From assembly GCA_028583605.1 (NCBI GenBank), contig CM053327.1, positions 5,455,316 through 5,519,315 on the forward strand: DNA of 64,000 nt, written 5' to 3'. Positions 1 to 9,420 of the stretch are shown here, one piece after another. Position 1 is the stretch's first letter. Every line of letters starts with the position of its first letter. The DNA is from Dastarcus helophoroides (Eukaryota > Arthropoda > Insecta > Coleoptera > Bothrideridae). The position numbers were made by a program, and so were the translations under genes. The notes under the pieces are model-generated. The model ran no database searches, was not told the origin of the DNA, and was given only the letters and a program-made list of their open reading frames with translations.

Positions 1-91
1 GAAAAAGTTTGGACAGAAGAGCACGGTAACTCAGTATGTCCACCATACCAAAGGCGAAACTCTTCTGACAGGAAAGAGGGAAAGGGAAACT

Positions 92-424
92 TTATATACC
101 ATTCGTCTGCGCGATCACTCCCGAAGATTTCCAGATGGAGGAAAGCATGTAACCGTCGTCTCTGTTGATGTTTTTGGGGAATTTTTGGATTTCACTGGCC
201 TCGCGTATCTTCCTATTATAGTAATTAGGAATATTGGATATAATTAAAATATTATCAAAGAGAATCTTATGTCCGGTCTCATGTTGATGTGCCGCAATGG
301 CTGACTGCGAAAATAAACCAGACCTAAGACATCTTTGGTGCTCGGATATTCGCCTCTTAAATGATCGCCCCGTTTCTCCTATGTACACCGAACCACAAGA
401 ACAAGGAACCCTGTACACATCGTT
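92..424 (-). pseudogene. Penelope-like element (family A) GIY-YIG endonuclease, 3' end fragment
   Basis: The open frame contains VYRVPCSCGSVYIGETGRSF, then RRISEHQRC and later DDGYMLSSIWK, ending in a stop at 92-94. The CSCGSVYIGETGRS core followed by R-SEHQRC is the C-terminal GIY-YIG nuclease of Penelope-like retroelements, which nicks target DNA for primed reverse transcription. The reverse transcriptase part is absent, since similarity stops near position 424. The 3' flank at 1-90 carries the same terminal sequence as 12890-12975 on the plus strand, so this is a truncated, inverted copy of that family. This nuclease reading frame is intact here, unlike the 12.6-kb copy. Confidence 0.8.
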
Positions 425-626
425 TAAGGATGAATTTAAAATTATGAGCAAAAACAAAAAATTTGTATTTATTTATAAATTTTTTTTTATAAAGTTCTTG
501 TAAATTTCCATGGAACAAACCAGGAAACAAAAGAAAAAAAAACGACATTTAAAATAGAAATTTTATAAAAAACATGAAATGTAAAGCAAAAAACAAAAAT
601 TTAGAAAAAACATATCATTGTTTTAT
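425..626. other. AT-rich sequence, nothing recognised
   Basis: A/T-rich sequence without coding or repeat features that I can identify, lying between the truncated Penelope-like fragment and a MITE. Confidence 0.4.
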
Positions 627-1050
627 AAGGGTGCGTTTAGATTAGAGACTTATTTCGTGATAGAAATCTCAGGTATCTGAGATTAAATTGCCTTGCCCGT
701 TTTCACTGACACAAATGTAGCTGAATAAAATTGCTGACGCTTTTAGCTAAGGTAAAGTGTCAACATAAAATGCTGCTTTGAATTATCAAAATGTGATTAG
801 GTCTTATTGGTACTTTTAAATATTCAATTCTGCAGTCAATCTAATTAAATTTGCAAATTACTCGAGAGAAAGTAGACGACTACAACTTCTGAGAAAACTG
901 ACTGAAATTTGTGTCGATATTTAATGTCGAGTAATTTATCTCAGCTGTGTGATTAGTCTCAGATAGCTTCTCTGGGGATGGTTTACACATGATATATTTT
1001 TATGGCAAAGAAAAATATACGGAATAAAGTGTCTAATCTAAACGCACCTT
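627..1050. mobile_element. 424-bp MITE with about 30-bp terminal inverted repeats
   Basis: The left end reads AAGGGTGCGTTTAGATTAGA (627-646). The right end, read on the minus strand from 1050, gives AAGGTGCGTTTAGATTAGAC, and similarity continues for roughly ten more bases (ACTTATTTCG versus ACTTTATTCCG). No ORF lies inside. Size, TIRs and lack of coding capacity define a non-autonomous DNA transposon. The termini are flanked by T/A-rich DNA (TTATA on the left, AATAA on the right), so the target duplication, and hence the superfamily, is not resolved. PIF/Harbinger or piggyBac would fit best. Confidence 0.65.
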
Positions 1051-2842
1051 AATAAATGATAAAAATTTTAAAAATTTTAAAAATTTCAAAATTCATATCG
1101 TAATTAGAAAACTTTTTAATAGAGCACTATTTTCGAAATTTTTATAGGTGGATATTTTGATTTTACAGTGAAAGTTTAAAAAAAATATTTAATAATCAAA
1201 AGTGACTTTTTTAAATTCTGAGGAAAGGTCGAAATTTCGAGAAGAACAAAAATATATAACAAAGCGGAAAAGAAAAAAAATGTCTTAGTTTTTGTGCCAA
1301 TGTTTGTTTTTTTCTCAAAATTTCATCTTTTTATAAAAAAATTCTGTATTATATATTTAGGCATTCAATTTCTATTTATTTTAAAATTTCGACATCAAAG
1401 TCAAAAAAAATATGGTGCACCATTAAAAAATCAATTATATAATCATAAAGGACGCAAATTAAAGGTTTTGCGCCTTCAAGAATGACTGCCATGGGAAAAT
1501 TTAACACCATGTCCCTCTCTGTACCTGAGATTCTGTGCTCTTTCATTTTTTTCTGAACATACTGTATATTTTATATAAGGGCAGGTAGCAATAATACGAA
1601 CACAAATAATAAATAATACCACTTTATTTAACAACATAATGACTGCCAATCAGCCCAATTAGCAGAGGATTTGTACAAATTCATATACATCACTTAACTG
1701 ATCTAAGATTTAGATTCAGGTAAACTACGTGTAGCAAAAGGGATTTATATACAAATCAAATGAAGAGAGTTTGCGACTTGAAACATTATCCTTGCTAATT
1801 ACATCAGAAAATTCCGCTATCTAGTTTTCAGACCAAATTAAGTTGGATAATTTCCGCTTATGCGGATACTCGCCTGTATTAAAGTTAGGTCTCTATTCCC
1901 ATATACAAAACGATCATCCAGATGTAAAAGTTTATAGTGAAACGATTTATATTATTTTATTTATCAGCTAACAATCTGACTTTTTTCCAGTTTCGATTCG
2001 AATTCTCAGACGATTTATTCCGATAGATTTGAGGAAAATATAAGACATTAGTCCAAAGACCCTTTTTTTTCGTCTATTCGGGAGCGTTTTTATCGCTAAG
2101 CTTTGTCTGAAATATTTCGTAAGCCTTGATAAAAGACCGTATAAGTCAATAGTTAAAATTAAAATTTCAATCACGTTTTGCCCTTTTTATATCGTCTAGA
2201 AACTAAGCTCCATTTCGAAACGAGCGCAGAAATATCAAAATGTATATATCGAAATTTAGAACGATCCTGATAAAGCTTTTGAATCTATTGAATTATTTTA
2301 TGCAGCTTGTTTGATAAATGTAATTATGCATGCACCATTACGTGCACAGTATAAAATATAAATTAATATTTTGTTATTATGTCGTAATTCAAAGGTCAAC
2401 AAATGTTTTTTTAGTTTAATTTACTACACAATATAATTTTTAGGAAGTGATAAAATAACATACAACGTAATTATTAATCAAATATAAGAGTGAATATTTT
2501 CACATATTTCGGTTTTTGTTAACACTAAATCATTAAATTTAAATACAAATCGCACTTTGGTTTCCTGCAAATGATTTTTACTTTTCCTCTTTCAATTTAC
2601 AAATGAATTTGTAATTTGACATCTGAAATCGAACAAAAATTAACATAGATATAAACAGGTTTCACTGGAAAATAACAAAATTTTAGTATTTGAAACGAAG
2701 TCATAATGTCTTAGTTTTTTGATTTTTTTAAACGATTCACCAATGACTAGAATTCAATTACACAAAATTAATATCACAAACTTTCCAGTTTCACTCATTT
2801 TTGATATGATAGTCACAGCTGTTATTTAATTTTAATTTCAAA
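1051..2842. other. Downstream flank of the DIP-like gene, no gene recognised
   Basis: AT-rich DNA. The part 1060-1270 has the degenerate AAATTTTNAAAA texture found in other introns. At 1560-1900 a stretch of more balanced composition includes CCACTTTATTTAACAA (an AATAAA on the minus strand). It faintly resembles the LTR-like blocks at 15.7 and 34.1 kb, but not enough to call. It may contain the 3' UTR of the minus-strand DIP-like gene near its right end. Confidence 0.35.
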
Positions 2843-2890
2843 TTTATTTTTATAACACGCTCATTTTAAATGCAAAGAATTTGTGCTTTA

Positions 2891-3051
2891 TCACCTTAGT
2901 GTGAAAACCGACACTAAAATAAGTAAAAAATTGTTGGGAAACGCGGTGGAATGCACAGAGGAATATTGCTCGTGTGGTTCTAGTTCTAGTGGTGCAGGAG
3001 CCACGCTTGGATACAGCCAATTGTCCAGATTATCCTCCTCGGAGTTTGACG
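2891..3051 (-). CDS. DIP/lachesin-like protein, last exon with GPI-type C-terminus
   Basis: This terminal coding exon follows a TTTATTGCAG acceptor (AG at 3052-3053), enters in phase 1 and ends at TGA (2891-2893). It encodes SNSEEDNLDNWLYPSVAPAP, then LELEPHEQYSSVHSTAFP, then a hydrophobic end NNFLLILVSVFTLR. A short hydrophobic segment at the extreme C-terminus with almost no tail suggests a GPI-attachment signal, as reported for many DIP and lachesin proteins, rather than a classical transmembrane anchor. The phase fits both the 63-nt exon and direct splicing from the stalk exon. A plus-strand reading of the same DNA (2883-3080) is the shadow of this exon. Confidence 0.82.
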
Positions 3052-4676
3052 CTGCAATAAAATTACAAAATAATCACTAAAACTATTTTTCATGACTACT
3101 TCAAAAGATTAATTAAATACAGTCATTGGCGCATCCACCGAAATTATTCATGATTTTATTGGGTTAGTTATAACACGCTTTAATATAATTTAATTCAGAT
3201 TTTCGTCATTAGGCTAAATATCGGATAAGGCTACTTGCGGCCCTACTGGCAAAACCATCGTCGACATTAAACCCGTCAATTGCGTAAATAACGACATCTA
3301 GACGCGACGGGCTGGTTTATTCTATTAGCATATCATTTGCAAAGGACAAAAGGGCCCCTGCAATGAAAGTTTGCTTTTCATTAACTTTAGGACGGGCATC
3401 TACATATACAACCATTCAAATGTAAAACGGCATTGTCGCATAAATTGAAATAAAACTGGGCTTACCGATAGCATCGGTCGAAATAACCACTGCCGGTTTG
3501 GATGCTAAATATTCATTGTTGGTAACTTCTGCAAACAAAAGGTCAAATTAAATTTTGATACAACTTTAAATTGGAGTTTGTGTTGTGTTGCATAATTGCT
3601 CACAAATATGTCAAGTGTTTTGACAAGATATATTGCTTATCACCAATGAATTATTAGCGTTAAAATGCTACAAATGCACCGAGTTTTGGATTTTTGTCAG
3701 AACAGTTTACCTCCAGGTGCAAGCTCAAGATAACAACATATTAACGACATCGTGGGTCCGAAAAATTGCGCTTTAGCCAGCTAGTGTACAGTTAGTCATT
3801 TTAAACTGGAATCCATTTGTTCTTGCGGAGGTCCGGCCAGGTCAAATAATTTTATAGGCCATTGTTTCGCCAACTGAATGCATGTACCTTTACGTACAAA
3901 TATGGATTTGTTTTAGAGAGAATGGAAACTCAAAATAAAAGCACCAAAAAAATACCAACTAGTGAGCCATTGTTGTTGACCTTTTTTTAATAAACAAACA
4001 AAAACTTTAATTAAGTTCATGTCAAAATTTTTTTAAAGAAACGATGCTTTTTATGCTTCCCTAGATCCGATCCTGGTAAATCTGTTCTTAACGTTTCGTC
4101 TGGTTTTGTCAGGAAATCAGCGAAAATACGTTAAAACATCAGGTTAATACAAGTAGGTTTAGGTTTACTTATCATAATCCTAAATAATACACAGGCTAAA
4201 TAAAATTTTATTTCCACAACAGGGAACTCGAAAACTATTAGAGAGATACAAGAAAACTTAAATAGGCAAAGGGTGGTAAAATTTAATGCCTAATAAGATT
4301 ATGCCAAGGTAAGTGTCGGATTCCAATTTGTGTTGATTTTATTTAGAAAAAACCGAAGAGCTCTATTTTCAAAAATCATTTAACACTTGTTAATTTAAAA
4401 TCGAATAAAAAAAATCGAAAACCGTATTTATTTGCTTCTAAAGCCTTTTTATTGGTGTACCTTATTTTTTTTTTTCGAAATAAATTGTTTCGAAGGAAAT
4501 TATATCAGCTTTATTATTTTTTATAAAAGCCATACTGAAATTTTTCATTTTCGAACACAATATATTTTTCTGATAAATTTCTTATATGTCATGGGTCTTG
4601 GCATACTTCAAATGTGAGTTAAATTAAGTAATTTATTATTCAAAAAAATGGTCATAGTACGACCCCTGTCGCATAT
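3052..4676. other. 3' introns of the DIP-like gene; otherwise no gene seen
   Basis: Apart from the 63-nt exon at 3466-3528, no coding signal is seen. Between about 3120 and 3900 the composition is more even than in other introns and lacks the A/T homopolymer texture. That could indicate conserved regulatory or splicing DNA next to the last exons. Around 4100-4135 (minus strand) there is a CTGACAA…GACGAAACGTT string resembling a decayed PLE terminal motif, too degenerate to call. Confidence 0.4.
3466..3528 (-). CDS. Predicted 63-nt phase-1 cassette exon of the DIP-like gene
   Basis: Between a good acceptor (TTTTGTTTGCAG, AG at 3529-3530) and a GTAAGC donor (GT at 3464-3465) lie 63 nt open in the required frame. 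They encode (E)VTNNEYLASKPAVVISTDAI. The exon enters and leaves in phase 1, so it can be included or skipped without changing the frame of the stalk or last exon. It lies 413 nt upstream of the terminal exon, in a stretch of more balanced composition than the surrounding intron. No homologue is recalled. Support comes from splice signals, phase and openness only. Confidence 0.6.
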
Positions 4677-6116
4677 GAATTGAACCACTAAGAAAATATT
4701 TTAAAATATGTATCTAAAAGGAACTTAACTAACACTAAAATAAAAAAAAAACAAATTAATACTAGTAATACTTAACGGCTTTACACATTATAAATTTTTA
4801 CAAGTTTTTTTATTCAACTTATCAATTAATTCCAATTTTGTACGTACGACCCTATAGTTCTCAATGGTTTTGTCATTTCATGCCAAATTGGCGATAGTTC
4901 TGGGCTATTAGACGACCATTCTAATAATGGTATATTTCGGGTATTAATTTTTTTTAACTCTCTTTGCTGTGAACGACTATCTTGCTGGAAAATATATTCT
5001 CCGTTTCCATTTGCTAGCATCGGAATGGATGGCAATAGCTCATTTTGTAGAATTTCTATATATTTACCAGCATTAATCGTTTTATCTATAACAAATAGTC
5101 GTCCCACTCCTTGAGAGGATATACAACCCCACACCATAACTGAAGCAGAAAGTTTAATTTTACGCTTTAATGTATCTGGGTGATGCTCTCCCCTTCTTTT
5201 TCTTAAAATTTTGCTTTGGCTGTCTCCCACACATATCTCAAATTTCGATTCATCACTCCAAATTATTTTGTTCAAGTCATTGGCAGACCATGTGGGGTGC
5301 TCCTTAGTCCATTCCAACCTAGTCTTCTTTTGATTTGTTGTAAGAAGTGGCTTCTTTTTTGTCCAGATATTTTTATTTGACAACATTTTATATTTGAAAA
5401 TTTATAGGTAACTTAGGTATACCCTATAAAAACCGTATGCAGGTTTTTTTATATTTCGCAGAAATGTATTCTTAGATACGGATTTTCCAATAGTTTTACC
5501 TCATTGAACAGTCAATTCTCTAGGCGGTATTCTTCTGTCTTTATTAATAAATTTGTTCAATGCAGATTGATTCCTAAGAGTCATTTTCGACGTTCTGCCA
5601 CTTTTTTGATAGGCCATTACATGTCCAGGAGTTTTATAACAGTAAATTATATTGCGCACTGTACGTATAGGTATTTATTTTTATTAATTTTGAAATATTC
5701 CAACCGGAGTTACCATTATTGTTGGCAGTTATAATGGCCTTACGAAGGTCTGCAGAAATTGGTTTTCCACGCACCATAATAAATAAATATAAAGCTTTAT
5801 AAATTTATAAATAGTATAATGTTAGCAACTTAACAACTACGATAAAGGAATATTGACATTAAAAATTTATTTTGAAGCAATCTACTTTAATTGCAACTTC
5901 TAAGAAAATGGTGCAATACATTTGCGACAAGTACAACGTTAACTTTTATTTTTCGAGCAAAAATTAATGTAAAAATTCAACAGCATAATAACAGCCCGAA
6001 GATATATTTATAGCAAAATATCCTACTTCACACAGGGCGTTTAAATGTTGCACTGAAATTTATGGAAATATTTTATATTCATAGAAAGAAAAAAATTGAT
6101 TGAGGTGGTTCAATTC
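4677..6116 (-). mobile_element. Tc1/mariner-type transposon, degenerate
   Basis: A 12-bp match GAATTGAACCAC at 4677-4688 is found inverted at 6105-6116, with looser similarity outside it (CCCCTG versus CCCTGGGG). The pair brackets a Tc1-like transposase pseudogene. The element is about 1.44 kb, close to the usual Tc1 size. The ends are diverged and TA duplications are not certain. Confidence 0.6.
4826..5777 (-). pseudogene. Tc1-like transposase, frameshifted
   Basis: Start codon at 5775-5777 with MVRGKPISADLRKAIITANN, typical of the Tc1 N-terminal paired-like HTH. It is followed in other frames by SGRTSKM and NKDRRIPPRELT (second HTH). The catalytic half lies in one open frame at 4826-5386: IIWSDESKFEI holds the first Asp, SASVMVWGCIS the usual core, and YIFQQDS the second Asp. 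The third acidic region reads SSNSPELSPIWHE where SPDLNPIE is expected, so the DD34E spacing and key residues are damaged. Several in-frame stops separate the halves, so the copy should be inactive. Confidence 0.8.
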
Positions 6117-6346
6117 TTCTGCCCCAGGGCTCGCAGTAGACGCTATAGCTCTTAAAAATAAACAAAACAGTCCCTAAAAATGCAATAAATATTGTAACAA
6201 TCTGTATGATATCAATTATTTCTTAGTAACCGTCGTGTGTATGAATCCCTTTAAATGACGTAATTCTCGGAAATATTCAAAGAATTTTATTAAAGGAGGC
6301 TTACCCATGACAAGTGTGTGTTCTAGATTTCTCTAGAAGTCGGGGT

Positions 6347-7413
6347 TGCCCAAAACAGCCACTAATGATATGCTAATCCAGGGTACAACTTTTATACCTG
6401 AAACGGGATGATCAAAAAAGCCGCGACAAAATTCCCTTTATCTATTGGATAAATTAGATATTAATGAAATATTTAATGATACCCCTTCTGGGTAATTACC
6501 CATTAGGAAATACCAAGTGCAACTTGTTCTCCCATTGGTTATTACTATGGTTAGCTACTGCTTAATACAAAAATTAGGACTTTCCTCGCTATATAAGGAG
6601 CCAGATTCTGTTATTAGTAAATGGTTAAGGTACCCCTTCCGACTGACCTATTTAGACCCAAGTGATGTTGGTGATTGTTTTGCGCTAGATTTTGTAGAGG
6701 ATTTGTCCCAACATGAAGGTCTTCGAAGCTTCTTCGGCTATTTAGTCGAAAATTATATAGACGAAGACTCTCAATTTCCACCAACAATATGTGCTGAAAA
6801 CGCTGTAATTTTTTTGAGAACGACCAATGCGTGCAAATCGTTCCACTCTAAATTTAATTTAAGTTTTTATAATCCTCATCCATCTTTGTATAACTTTGTA
6901 GACGTACTTAAGGACTTTCATTTTGACACGTACATTAAGATGCAAAGTACCAGGGAAAAAGTTAAAAAATCGAAAATGTGGCGTAAAGAAAAAAGCATTA
7001 ACAATTTAATAAAACAATTTCGCGACAAACAGATAAGCCTCTAACATTTGGTTAAATGTGTATTACATTACTGTAAGGTAAAATTATAACATGTCTTTGT
7101 TTTATAATAAAAATACTTTTTTAAATTGTTGTTTAAACTTATCCACCTATACCCGTGCGCGGTACACTTATGTAGTTCATCAGTGTCGTGGGGTAGTATC
7201 ATGCGAGAAGGCGGCGCTTATACTGTTTTCCAATAGTTTTTTTTCTTAAAAAAATTACAGGGCTCATATTTTTCAGAGGCGGCATTTAAAAGATTTGCAC
7301 ACGCTCGGCACACGTGGCTGTTTTCGTCATTGCATTGAAGGGTACCTGAATTTGATGGTGGCTGTTTTGGGTCGTCCCTTAACGACCTGCAATTAAGGTG
7401 GCTGTTTTGGACA
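6347..7413 (+). mobile_element. MULE-type DNA transposon remnant with TIRs
   Basis: TGCCCAAAACAGCCAC at 6347-6362 is repeated inverted as GTGGCTGTTTTGGACA at 7398-7413. The right side carries two extra subterminal copies of the GTGGCTGTTTT motif, at 7314-7324 and 7358-7370. The inverted ends flank an open frame with MULE-like C-terminal sequence. CTAGAA appears just outside both ends and could be part of a target duplication, but it is not exact. Confidence 0.5.
6517..7044 (+). CDS. MULE-family transposase C-terminal fragment
   Basis: A 175-codon open frame. From about residue 17 the sequence reads KLGLSSLYKEPDSVISKWLR. It continues with an acidic YLVENYIDEDSQFPP segment and then RTTNACKSFHSKFNLSFY, NPHPSLYNFVDVLKDF and DTYIKMQS. 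The TTNA-ESFHSK-N…FY--HP block is the C-terminal signature of Mutator-like (MULE) transposases common as repeats in insects. The catalytic DDE part is missing or beyond recognition upstream, and similarity may begin in another frame before 6517. The first dozen residues after the ATG are probably not original. A Lys/Arg-rich tail (KKSKMWRKEK) ends the ORF. It has stayed open for over 500 nt in otherwise stop-rich DNA. Confidence 0.6.
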   Translation: MQLVLPLVITMVSYCLIQKLGLSSLYKEPDSVISKWLRYPFRLTYLDPSDVGDCFALDFVEDLSQHEGLRSFFGYLVENYIDEDSQFPPTICAENAVIFLRTTNACKSFHSKFNLSFYNPHPSLYNFVDVLKDFHFDTYIKMQSTREKVKKSKMWRKEKSINNLIKQFRDKQISL

Positions 7414-8510
7414 GTTTTCCTAGAATTTAAGTGAGTATTTTAAGATCGATAATCTGCATAAATATGAAAGTCGTTTCTAATGTTAGTTCATTAGAAATTT
7501 CGTGTTACACGAATGAGTTTCCAATGCAGAATACAAGCAAAATTCAGTTGATCTGACCTCGGATGTTTCGAATCTCCGGACAATCCGACCTTCATCTTGG
7601 TACTGCATAAAATTAATATTTTTGAATATGTAGCTATCACGTTGAACGACATCTCTACTCCTCCCGTTTTGAAGTATTTATAAATAGGAAGTAATAGAGA
7701 TGCGAATGCCTCTCATTCAAAACTGTAGAAGTAAGCAATTTTGGATTTCATTTAATGTTTATATCAAAAATATTACATACATATTGATTAAAAATAAAAT
7801 ATGTACTATTATTTTAGGTATAATATGTACGTAGGTAACCCTGAGAATACATTTTTCGTTAAAATTAGTCTTAATTTTTTATATTTCGGATGGTCCGACC
7901 TTTTTTGGGATCCTAGCTACTCCTTAGTTTCGTCACAGTCTGACTAACAGAGTTCTACTGTATTTTAAACCTTTCAATCAAAGTTTCAATAAGTTAATGG
8001 CATGGAAATGCTCTAATAAGAAAAACGATAACTTTTTAAAGATTGTCTTTAGGTGACTACGAAAAAAGGCTTTTACCATGCAACTAATTTTCATAAAAAC
8101 TACCTGCAATCAAAGTCCTGTCTTCTTTAATACCTTAATTTAGTGTCTGTTCAAATTTGTTATATTTGTATTGGTGTTTCCAGTGATCAATATTTGATAA
8201 AGTTTTTTTTCTAAAATACATAGTATCGTTAAGACTTATGGCTTTCCATCGCCTCTTCATATATTTTTTTTGTTCCAAAATGCTCAGTAGGCCTTGTAGG
8301 TCTTGGGCGTACAAAATTCTTTCTACAATATTATACTTCATGTGTTATTACTAAAAGTTGGAAATTTAAGCACTAAAATTCTTTAAAATAAGCGCTTATA
8401 TTAGCATTAAAAAATATGCATTTAAGCATTAAAAACAATATTTTAAGCATCTATTTCCATATAATATATATACATACATTTTGATAACAAAGGCTTCCAC
8501 AGCCAGTCAG
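7414..8510. other. AT-rich DNA with a possible pogo/Tigger-like remnant
   Basis: No gene is seen. From about 7543 (CAGTTGATCTGACC, then GAATCTCCGGACAATCCGACC split by A/T changes) to about 7961 (GAGTTCTACTG) the two borders carry CAGT-type inverted ends. Internal strings of the form TCCGGACAATCCGAC resemble Tigger/pogo derivatives. The similarity is short and TA duplications are not clear. Confidence 0.3.
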
Positions 8511-8772
8511 TACGGGATATACTTCTTCCGTGATTGGACACTATCAAAGAACTACTAAACGTGTTCGACGTTTCGCCCACCATCGTAGGGGCTTCTTCAG
8601 GAACAAAGAAAAGAAATTGGCCTTTCCATTCTTTGATTTTTGCATGTTCCCTTATATTTCTCTTTTTATTTATTGCTTCCCCTGCAAGTCCCCTGCGATG
8701 GTGGGCGAAACGTCGAACACTTTTAGTAGGTTTTTGACACGATCCAATCCCGGAAGAAGTATACCCTATATT
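8511..8772. repeat. Inverted pair of PLE family A termini
   Basis: The left arm (8511-8585, read on the minus strand) and the right arm (8698-8772, plus strand) share GGTGGGCGAAACGTCGAACA, TTTAGTAG, CCAATC and GGAAGAAGTATA. The segment between them, with TTTGCATGTTCCCTTATATT, matches 13069-13120 beside the PLE fragment at 12-13.26 kb. This is therefore a head-to-head joint of two truncated terminal regions of the same Penelope-like family. The left arm carries a CTGAAGA…GGGCGAAAC motif; in the right arm CTGAAGA has decayed to CTGCAAG. Confidence 0.65.
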
Positions 8773-8820
8773 CATACATTTTATACATATATACATTTTT
8801 CTAACGTTGGTCATGATCAA

Positions 8821-8821
<1 letters not shown>

Positions 8822-8869
<48 letters not shown>

Positions 8870-8870
8870 T
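8822..8870 (+). repeat. (ATT)n microsatellite
   Basis: About sixteen uninterrupted ATT units. No function is implied. Confidence 0.95.
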
Positions 8871-9420
8871 ATATTACAAATGATTGCTAAATATCGCTTT
8901 AGCTTTTCTATGGTAAAATTTTGGCGTCTGACCGAAATAACATATTATTTATCGATTTGTGCTGTATTTTCCATAAAGGGATACTAGCTTCAACAAACGC
9001 AGTACATACATACATCCGTGGAAAACTGAGATTGGCGGTTATTTATCACCGCAAACGGTTGTAAAAGTCCTTTATTCTTAGAATTTTTCTTCTTTATTGC
9101 AGCCTCCTTATGAAATTTTCCATTTAAATGCTGCGTGAGATGGTACTTTTTTCACACACTTTACACAAAAGCATTTCGCCATCCGTTGACAAAATGTCTT
9201 TTCTGAACTGGCGAACAAATTTTCGTAATTTGTCTTTTAAGGAGAAGAATTTAAATATACCTGGAATTGCACCCCTACTGGGGTATATTAAATTGTATAG
9301 AGTAAGGGCTAATGAGTAGTAGAAAATGATATATATAAGATATTATGAGATTGTAAGGAAACCCATTATTATGTTTCTATAAGCAAATATTTTCTGTTAT
9401 AAGCTTTTTAAGCAATATTT
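8871..9420. other. No gene recognised
   Basis: AT-rich intronic DNA between the trinucleotide repeat and the 3' end of a non-LTR retrotransposon. Short ORFs here show no family signal. Confidence 0.4.

Noticed and set aside
2883..3080. Plus-strand 65-codon ORF with Cys/Ser-rich sequence
   Set aside because: It is the antisense shadow of the last exon of the DIP-like gene, which has splice signals, phase and a hydrophobic C-terminus.
4100..4135. Hammerhead-like string CTGACAA…GACGAAACGTT
   Set aside because: The first box and stem II are both degenerate, with too little support beyond GAAACGTT.
8443..8883. Overlapping ORFs on both strands around 8.4-8.9 kb
   Set aside because: They run across inverted PLE noncoding termini and the (ATT)n repeat. 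No domain is present.
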